Shown piece after piece: positions 7,421 through 11,616 of a stretch of DNA of 11,616 nt. The translations under genes were made by a program, and so were the position numbers. The stretch covers positions 1 to 11,616 of the forward strand of contig JAWXCB010000117.1 of NCBI GenBank assembly GCA_034440455.1. The letters are read 5' to 3'. The DNA is from JAWXCB01 sp034440455. GTDB lineage: Bacteria > Bacteroidota > Bacteroidia > Chitinophagales > CAIOSU01. The stretch's first letter is position 1, and the number at the start of each line of letters is the position of its first letter. The notes beneath the pieces were generated by a model. That model was not told the DNA's origin, did no database searches, and saw only the letters and a list, made by a program, of their open reading frames with translations.

Positions 7421-8218
7421 TTACTTCGCCTTATACAACTTCATCGCCTCCGGTAAAAATTTCCGCAGATTCGCAACGCGTGTTTCATCGCTTGGATGCG
7501 TGCTTAAAAATTGCGGAGGTTTCTCTCCTCCTAATGCAGCCATGCGCTTCCAGAAATCAATTGCTTCGCCTGGGTCATAGCCCGCCATCGCCATAAACGC
7601 CATTCCCATTTTGTCGGCTTCCGTTTCATGCTTGCGCGAAAAAGGTAAAATCAAACCCACCGTTGAGCCGATAGCATAAGAAGTTAAGAACAAGCTGCGC
7701 GTTTGCTCCGGCTGATTCATCAACGCAATGTCAAGCGCAACTCCTCCTACCTGCGCTGCCATCTGCTGGCTCATGCGCTCGTTACCGTGCTGTGCAATAG
7801 CATGTGAGATTTCATGACTCATCACAGTAGCAAGTCCTGCTTCAGTTTTCGTAACGGGCAGGATTCCTGTATAAACCACGACTTTGCCCCCAGGCATACA
7901 CCATGCGTTTACTAATTTATCTTCCACCAAATTGAATTCCCAATTGTATCCGGCAACGCGCCCGCTGTTGCCCGTTTTCCTTAAATATTCGGTTGCGCTT
8001 GCCGCAAGTTTTTCTCCCACACGCTTCACCATTTTCGCCTGTTCGTTATTGTTTACGACTTTGCTTTCTGTGAGAAAAGATTTGTATTCCGCAAGGCTCA
8101 TCTGCTGCAACTGTGATTCGGGCAACAGGTTCAATTGCTTTCTTCCTGTGAGCGGCACGGTGCTGCACGAGATAATAAATAGGAGCACAAATGCGAGTAC
8201 TGTTAATTTTCTTTTCAT
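7421..8218 (-). CDS. M48-family zinc metalloprotease, lipoprotein
   Basis: This is a 265-residue protein with a lipoprotein signal peptide: basic start MKRK, hydrophobic core, and lipobox IISC with C18 as the lipidated cysteine. It should face the periplasm, anchored in the inner or outer membrane. The catalytic HExxH is H135-E-I-S-H139, and the third zinc ligand is E198 in SRKHETEAD. The N-terminal VPLTGRKQLNLL and the later FLSTHPSDETRV are hallmarks of the periplasmic M48 group that includes BepA/YfgC and LoiP, which degrade misassembled outer-membrane proteins. It lacks the TPR domain of BepA, so it is closer to the short LoiP/YcaL form. The gene starts 16 bases after the stop of the esterase gene, so it is probably read from the same transcript. 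Confidence 0.92.
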   Translation of the reverse strand: MKRKLTVLAFVLLFIISCSTVPLTGRKQLNLLPESQLQQMSLAEYKSFLTESKVVNNNEQAKMVKRVGEKLAASATEYLRKTGNSGRVAGYNWEFNLVEDKLVNAWCMPGGKVVVYTGILPVTKTEAGLATVMSHEISHAIAQHGNERMSQQMAAQVGGVALDIALMNQPEQTRSLFLTSYAIGSTVGLILPFSRKHETEADKMGMAFMAMAGYDPGEAIDFWKRMAALGGEKPPQFLSTHPSDETRVANLRKFLPEAMKLYKAK

Positions 8219-8234
8219 TTTTTAAATTGATTTT

Positions 8235-9383
8235 CTACTGGAGCAAAATCTTTTTTACAATTTTCATTCCACTTCCTTCACAAACGAGTAAATACATTCC
8301 CCGCGGGATATTTTTCAAGGGAAGTATTATTCTATTCTCCTGCAAATTCATGGATTCTACAATGCTCTTTCCCGCCATGTCTGTGAGCAAGATATTCTTT
8401 GTTTCAGTATTATTTATCTCTACCGTGAGAAAATCATTAGCGGGATTTGGATAACACGAAATCTCCGGTTTATATTCTATTTCATGGGTTGACACGGGAT
8501 TTCTTTTTCCCTGCAAATCATATCGGTTGAAAAATTGCCAAATCGCTTCGCTCGCATCAAAATCCTGGTTAGTAGCTCCGGCAATTCCACCGAACATATC
8601 GGATGCACCGGGCCATGTATGTCCGCCAGCAGTTACTTTATAGAAAATCACTTCTGACTCGCTATCGCAGGGAGTCCAGCCGTTCCATTCAGCCGTGCAA
8701 TTGTCAGTGATGCTGTTATTGGGAAGCACGAGAACCATTGGGTTTCCCGGGCAGTTGTTTTGCTGTATCCAGTAGTCATTGCTTCCTTCAGCAGAAGTGA
8801 TTGCTCCGCTACCATTGAAATTCACAATAAGATCGGCTGTGCCATGAATGCGCATCACAGGAACAGGATGCGAAGGATTGCAGTAATACATCATGCTGTC
8901 AGTCATTGAACCGGTTACGGATGCAATAGCTGCAATACGTTCGCTCAGTTCACAGGCAAGACGATAACTCATAAATCCGCCATTGGACATGCCGGTTGAA
9001 TAAACTCTGTTGAGGTTGATGTGATAATATTTATGCACGGTGTCAATCAGCGCGGAAAGAAATCCCACATCATCAACGCCTCCGTGATAAGGCACATTAA
9101 AGGCGTTCCACGAATTACTAATTCCGTTTGGATACACGACAATGAATTTTTCGCGGTCGGCAATGGGGCTGAATTCTGAATAGGCTTCCTGCGATGTTGC
9201 ATTCATCAGTAAACCGTGTAGGTTAAACACCATTGGCAGCGTATCGCTGTCGGAAAATCCAGGCGGCACATGCACATTGTAATTCCGCATGATTCCGTCA
9301 TAGAGAAAACTGTCGGTTTGCGCATGAATTTTTTCAACTGAATAGAACATGCACAGAGCGAATAGGCAGGCGAACACTCGCAT
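8235..9383 (-). CDS. Secreted PHB-depolymerase-like esterase with T9SS sorting domain
   Basis: This is a 382-residue secreted alpha/beta hydrolase. A signal peptide (MRVFACLFALCMFYS, ending near IHAQ) leads into a catalytic domain of the LpqC/PHB-depolymerase/CE1 type, residues about 25-290. The oxyanion-hole region is NLHG (54-57), the nucleophile S133 is in GMSNG, the acid is D184 in HGTAD, and the histidine H255 is in AGGHTWPG. A short linker then leads to a type A T9SS sorting domain (about 305-382: YPNPANDFLTVEI, LPLKNIPRGMY), so the enzyme is exported through type IX secretion and released or attached at the cell surface. The substrate may be a polyester, a feruloyl ester or another short ester. 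The frame extends 31 codons upstream, but the ATG at 9381-9383 gives the signal peptide and avoids overlapping the upstream gene. A near-consensus TACATTTC lies at 9400-9407. Confidence 0.9.
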   Translation of the reverse strand: MRVFACLFALCMFYSVEKIHAQTDSFLYDGIMRNYNVHVPPGFSDSDTLPMVFNLHGLLMNATSQEAYSEFSPIADREKFIVVYPNGISNSWNAFNVPYHGGVDDVGFLSALIDTVHKYYHINLNRVYSTGMSNGGFMSYRLACELSERIAAIASVTGSMTDSMMYYCNPSHPVPVMRIHGTADLIVNFNGSGAITSAEGSNDYWIQQNNCPGNPMVLVLPNNSITDNCTAEWNGWTPCDSESEVIFYKVTAGGHTWPGASDMFGGIAGATNQDFDASEAIWQFFNRYDLQGKRNPVSTHEIEYKPEISCYPNPANDFLTVEINNTETKNILLTDMAGKSIVESMNLQENRIILPLKNIPRGMYLLVCEGSGMKIVKKILLQ

Positions 9384-9423
9384 AAAAAAGGATTTAAAGG
9401 AAATGTAGAAAAAATCCTGCGAA

Positions 9424-9990
9424 TCAGGAAAGTCCGGCAGTTTTCTTTTCAGTAGGTTCTTCGGATTGCTCTGCATCTGCTTTCCAGATATAGCGCATGT
9501 TTCCTTTCAGGCGTTTTTCAAAGAGAGAAAATCCCGGCATGGTGGAATCAACAGTAAGCAAATCACGTTCGGTGAAGTAAAGGTCAATCTGCGATACTTT
9601 CAGATGCTTCTTCACTGTTTCTTCGTGCGAATCAATTTTCGCGATGTCTTCCCACGGAATGTTCAGGCTCTTTCCTTCTTTCGTTATCACAGAAAAACCG
9701 TTGTGCGTGTATTCAAACACGCCTTCATCATTGTAATATTTCTCCGCATTTTTCCTCCATGCATCCGCGTTTATTTTTCGGTCAATGTGGGTAGAAGAAA
9801 GAATGAGTGAAACAGAAACCGCTGCCGCCACCGCGCCCGTCACGATTAATTTCAGGAACAGCCCGCTTTCCGCATCTACCCGAAAACTAAGCATCAGCAG
9901 CATTGCCGCCAATGCAAACAGCAGGTAATAAGACACGTAAAGCGCGAGCGGTCCTTTGTAAATGAATCTTGATTTCACGGTATAATACAC
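9424..9990 (-). CDS. Two-span membrane protein with C-terminal soluble domain, possibly YcxB-like
   Basis: This is a 188-residue protein. Two hydrophobic segments (about residues 15-35 and 45-65) are followed by a soluble, mainly beta-patterned domain. In that domain YTHNGFSVITKEGKSLNIPWEDIAKI (given here as positions about 94-119, key residues W113 and D115) and later LYFTERDLLTVD resemble the layout of YcxB/PH-like membrane proteins, with strands of a small barrel after a helical hairpin. I have no firm family assignment or function. The C-terminus is charged (EQSEEPTEKK). The start is GTG at 9988-9990; an in-frame GTG four codons later is an alternative and no ATG lies near. It is 66 bases downstream of clpP and 40 bases upstream of the esterase start. 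Confidence 0.65.
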   Translation of the reverse strand: MYYTVKSRFIYKGPLALYVSYYLLFALAAMLLMLSFRVDAESGLFLKLIVTGAVAAAVSVSLILSSTHIDRKINADAWRKNAEKYYNDEGVFEYTHNGFSVITKEGKSLNIPWEDIAKIDSHEETVKKHLKVSQIDLYFTERDLLTVDSTMPGFSLFEKRLKGNMRYIWKADAEQSEEPTEKKTAGLS

Positions 9991-10056
9991 TAAACCAACG
10001 GGTCTGTGGAAAGGTTTAGTTTCCGAAAAATAAGCAGATTTCCGTAAATTTCGTAA

Positions 10057-10680
10057 TCAGGAATGTTTATCCGCAATTTTATCAACAATGCCATACTGCA
10101 CTGCTTCGTTGGCATCCATCCAATAATCACGGTCAAAATCTTTCAAAACCTTTTCAATGGTTTGTCCGCAGTTTTCCGCAAGGATGCGCGCGCCCAATTC
10201 TTTTGTGCGTTTTATTTCACGCGCTGTGATTTCAAGGTCAGCGGCTGTGCCTTGCGTGCCGCCAATGCTGGGCTGGTGAATCATCACTCTGCCATTTGGC
10301 CAAATCACGCGGCTGCCTTTTTTTCCAACGGATAATAAGATAGAACCCATCGAAGCTGCCAGTCCCATGCAAATCGTTGAAACGGGCGAGGAGATGAGTT
10401 TAATCGTGTCGTAAATCACCATTCCTGACGTAACCATGCCTCCCGGACTGTTGATAAAGAACTGAATTTCTTTTCCCGGTTCTTTTGCTTCGAGATAGAG
10501 CAACCTGTTTACGACTCTTTCTGCTGATTCATCCATCACTGCTCCCCATAAAAACACTTTGCGCTGTTCGAGAAATTGCTTTTCAAACTTGCTGAACTCT
10601 GATAGTTTTTCAGCGATGCCTGCTCCAGGATTTTCTTCGTCTTCCATTCTTTCTCTCAAATTGAAATCATACCTATTCAT
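10057..10680 (-). CDS. clpP: ClpP-type serine protease (S14 family)
   Basis: This is a 207-residue cytoplasmic serine protease of the ClpP fold, which forms barrel-shaped oligomers and degrades proteins delivered by AAA+ unfoldases. The catalytic triad is S110 (GLAASMGS), H135 (MIHQPSIGG) and D185 (FDRDYW). The substrate-strand NSPGG is at 77-81 (FINSPGGMVTSG). The N-terminal about 40 residues are acidic and unlike the usual ClpP axial-loop sequence, and VGKKGSRVIWPNGRV differs from the housekeeping enzyme I know in the phylum, so this may be a second ClpP paralogue. The ATG at 10678-10680 is preferred over the TTG at 10704, which falls inside the -7 promoter element. It is the first gene of a four-gene minus-strand run. 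Confidence 0.9.
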   Translation of the reverse strand: MNRYDFNLRERMEDEENPGAGIAEKLSEFSKFEKQFLEQRKVFLWGAVMDESAERVVNRLLYLEAKEPGKEIQFFINSPGGMVTSGMVIYDTIKLISSPVSTICMGLAASMGSILLSVGKKGSRVIWPNGRVMIHQPSIGGTQGTAADLEITAREIKRTKELGARILAENCGQTIEKVLKDFDRDYWMDANEAVQYGIVDKIADKHS

Positions 10681-10701
10681 AGGGTAAAAAATTTTAGCGG
10701 T

Positions 10702-10709
10702 CAAAAGTA
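10702..10709 (-). promoter_or_regulatory. Bacteroidota -7 promoter element for clpP
   Basis: The minus strand reads TACTTTTG, an exact match to TAnnTTTG, 21 bases upstream of the chosen clpP start at 10680. The element includes the TTG that would otherwise be an upstream start codon, which helps decide the start. Confidence 0.55.
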
Positions 10710-10750
10710 AGCATTCCTTTTTTTATTGGCGTGGCGAGCCTCACCCCCGC

Positions 10751-10772
10751 CCCCTCTCCATTTGGAGAGGGG
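10751..10772. repeat. GC-rich perfect hairpin (dispersed repeat type)
   Basis: A nine-base perfect stem, CCCCTCTCC and GGAGAGGGG, is separated by the four-base loop ATTT. It sits inside a C-rich stretch (10741-10760) of a kind scattered between genes in many Bacteroidota genomes. It lies upstream of clpP and upstream of any plus-strand transcript, so it is not an obvious terminator for either. There is no T-run after it on the plus strand. Confidence 0.8.
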
Positions 10773-10792
10773 AGTCCGGGCAGCATCACATC

Positions 10793-10816
10793 ATCGAATT
10801 ATCGAATCATCGAATT
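10793..10816 (+). repeat. Three tandem octamers ATCGAATY
   Basis: Three back-to-back copies of ATCGAATT, ATCGAATC and ATCGAATT run without gaps and end on the first base of a promoter-like TAATTTTG. They could be a repeated protein-binding site or a slippage product. Confidence 0.8.
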
Positions 10817-10823
10817 AATTTTG
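10816..10823 (+). promoter_or_regulatory. Putative -7 promoter element, plus strand
   Basis: TAATTTTG matches TAnnTTTG exactly and is followed by GCG, as is common near Bacteroidota start sites. No convincing coding gene begins within 370 bases downstream, so if it is used it would drive a non-coding transcript or a long leader. Confidence 0.4.
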
Positions 10824-10862
10824 CGCGTACGCATCTCATTTCTTTATTGGCTCTGTTTTGTA

Positions 10863-11041
10863 GCGCCCGTTGCAGGAGGGTAGTGGTTATCTATGAAGAA
10901 ACAAAAACCAACACTGAACAGCGCAAGCAAAACTTAACAGAAAACAAAGCGTGTAGAACAGCAACCTTATTACTCTGCAAAAAGGTAATAAGGTTTAGGA
11001 ATGTTGGTGGTTCGATTTCTACTAAGGTTTTGAGAGGGCGC
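10863..11041 (+). other. Nested inverted repeats, candidate structured RNA
   Basis: Three complementary pairs are nested in order: GCGCCC (10863-10868) with GGGCGC (11036-11041); ACCAACA (10907-10913) with TGTTGGT (11002-11008); and AACCTTATTAC (10963-10973) with GTAATAAGGTT (10985-10995). The innermost is a perfect 11-base-pair stem with an 11-base loop. An upstream promoter-like element lies at 10816. The only plus-strand reading frame here (10847-11053) looks like chance: it is Arg/Cys/Lys-rich with no domain. I recognise no known RNA family. The outer stems are short and may be coincidental; the inner hairpin is solid. Confidence 0.4.
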
Positions 11042-11044
11042 AGG

Positions 11045-11146
11045 CTTATATAAGGCGCATAGCGTTTGGATGGGAAATAAAAAGATGTATCTTCGGGGGA
11101 GAATGAAACCCGCAGTTGCAGAATAACAATCGGATGGGGTGTTATT
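11045..11146. other. Intergenic stretch with a palindrome and a second hairpin
   Basis: This part of the gene-poor stretch holds a perfect 10-base palindrome, CTTATATAAG (11045-11054), and a seven-base inverted repeat, AATAACA (11122-11128) with TGTTATT (11140-11146), around an 11-base loop. Neither has a clear role. Together with 10863-11041 this leaves about 520 bases between the clpP start and the next gene without a credible protein. Confidence 0.5.
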
Positions 11147-11169
11147 GTAACAGTGGATTGGTACTTATA

Positions 11170-11486
11170 AACGAGTTGGCGAAAATAAAAAATACCGCAA
11201 TGATGAAAACATTAATGACTATCATACTTGTGCTACTTGGCATAATTGGCAAAGCAGAGGAAAACTTTTCAACTATATACCTATGGCATGGCAAGGGGTA
11301 TCTGAAAACTGCAATATTTGAGTTGGGACTGAATAGCAGAAGAATTACATCGTTTAGAACGCGGGACTTAATTGAGTACAAAATCTACTCAACGGGTATC
11401 ATTAATATTGAGGTAATTTTTACTGGAAATGGCTTATTACATTATTCCTAAAATTCAAGTTTCAAATGCAACTTTAACGAGTTAGA
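11170..11486 (+). repeat. Short direct repeat bracketing the small secreted-protein gene
   Basis: AACGAGTT occurs at about 11170-11177 just before the gene and again at about 11475-11482 just after it, in similar surroundings (ACTT upstream, A-rich downstream). The right copy reads GTTAGAC, which fits the integron core consensus GTTRRRY; the left copy (GTTGGCG) does not. This might be a cassette or insertion boundary, or chance. Confidence 0.3.
11200..11451 (+). CDS. Small secreted hypothetical protein
   Basis: This encodes 83 residues starting MMKTLMTIILVLLGIIGKA, a clear signal peptide probably cleaved near residue 21, so the product is exported. The mature part has beta-strand-like alternation (STIYLWHGKGY, EYKIYSTGIINIEVIF). 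Its layout loosely recalls the first half of small secreted proteins of the DUF2846 kind in Bacteroidota; that is a weak resemblance. The ATG at 11200 is chosen over an upstream in-frame ATG at 11116 because it begins the signal peptide. The frame stays open for another 46 codons after the TAA at 11449-11451, so the gene may have been shortened by a point change. The bases are AT-richer than the genes to the left. Confidence 0.5.
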   Translation: MMKTLMTIILVLLGIIGKAEENFSTIYLWHGKGYLKTAIFELGLNSRRITSFRTRDLIEYKIYSTGIINIEVIFTGNGLLHYS

Positions 11487-11616
11487 CAAAGGAGTAATAT
11501 TTTCAAAAGAGAGAGGCGGAATGCCTCCCTCCTCTGATGGAAATATTGCCCAAATTGGCTCCTCGTCCAAAAGTTGTCAATTGTGGCTCCTATCACCGTA
11601 GAACAAAGGTATCAAA
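11452..11616. other. Right-end stretch without a recognised gene
   Basis: Short frames are open on both strands but none has a start and a recognisable product. A small hairpin, GAGGC (11513-11517) with GCCTC (11523-11527), and two GGCTCCT words (starting near 11559 and 11584) are the only structure seen. A gene cut by the window end cannot be excluded. Confidence 0.4.

Noticed and set aside
9384..9476. Upstream extension of the esterase frame
   Set aside because: It would overlap the preceding gene by 53 bases and bury the signal peptide. The ATG at 9383 is far better.
10764..10785. RNase P RNA, suggested by GAGTCCGGGCAG
   Set aside because: Only a short stretch resembles the P4 consensus. 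It falls at the edge of a dispersed hairpin repeat, and the rest of the RNase P core is not seen.
11005..11025. tRNA or tmRNA T-arm, suggested by GGTTCGATTTC
   Set aside because: The flanking bases do not form the five-base T stem, and no acceptor stem, anticodon arm or CCA end fits around it.
10847..11053. 68-codon plus-strand frame in the gene-poor region
   Set aside because: There is no recognisable domain, signal or coding-like composition, and the same bases form the nested inverted repeats. Kept as non-coding.
11142..11381. 79-codon minus-strand frame
   Set aside because: It is antisense to the plus-strand frame that has a proper signal peptide. The minus frame has no sensible start context.

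Overview
The window looks like chromosomal DNA of a member of the Bacteroidota, probably from an uncultured or little-studied lineage. The evidence is an esterase ending in a type IX secretion (T9SS) type A sorting domain, a PorT-like outer-membrane beta-barrel protein, TAnnTTTG-type -7 promoter elements, few Shine-Dalgarno sequences, and dispersed GC-rich palindromic repeats between genes. No tRNA, rRNA, CRISPR array, phage gene or complete insertion sequence was found.

Layout, left to right. (1) 1-160 holds three copies of a palindromic repeat, then a minus-strand outer-membrane beta-barrel gene (163-804). (2) Divergent from it is a plus-strand group: a small conserved protein (848-1111), a PhnP-like metallo-beta-lactamase-fold hydrolase with a TTG start (1115-1879) and a ClC chloride transporter or channel with CBS domains (1928-3694). 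A 36-bp sequence just after the ClC gene (3716-3751) encodes what looks like the stranded last 11 codons of a second hydrolase gene, a probable recombination scar. (3) A minus-strand, visibly AT-richer gene (3752-5467) encodes an orphan OLD/AAA-type ATPase with a TOPRIM-like C-terminus. (4) A LeuT-like sodium symporter (5608-7266) overlaps, by ATGA, a 47-residue single-span protein that resembles small symporter subunits (7263-7406). (5) A minus-strand run of four genes follows in transcription order: ClpP-type protease (10680-10057), two-span membrane protein (9990-9424), secreted PHB-depolymerase-like esterase (9383-8235) and M48 metalloprotease lipoprotein (8218-7421). (6) 10681-11616 is gene-poor. 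It holds a GC-rich hairpin repeat, three tandem octamers abutting a promoter-like site, a nested set of inverted repeats that could be a structured RNA, and a small secreted-protein gene (11200-11451) bracketed by a short direct repeat.

Most genes are housekeeping or envelope functions. The likeliest operons are the 848-1879 pair, the symporter with its small partner, and the three genes 9990-7421. The best candidates for something undescribed are the recombination scar with the adjacent orphan ATPase, the symporter plus micro-subunit pair, and the structured region at 10793-11150.
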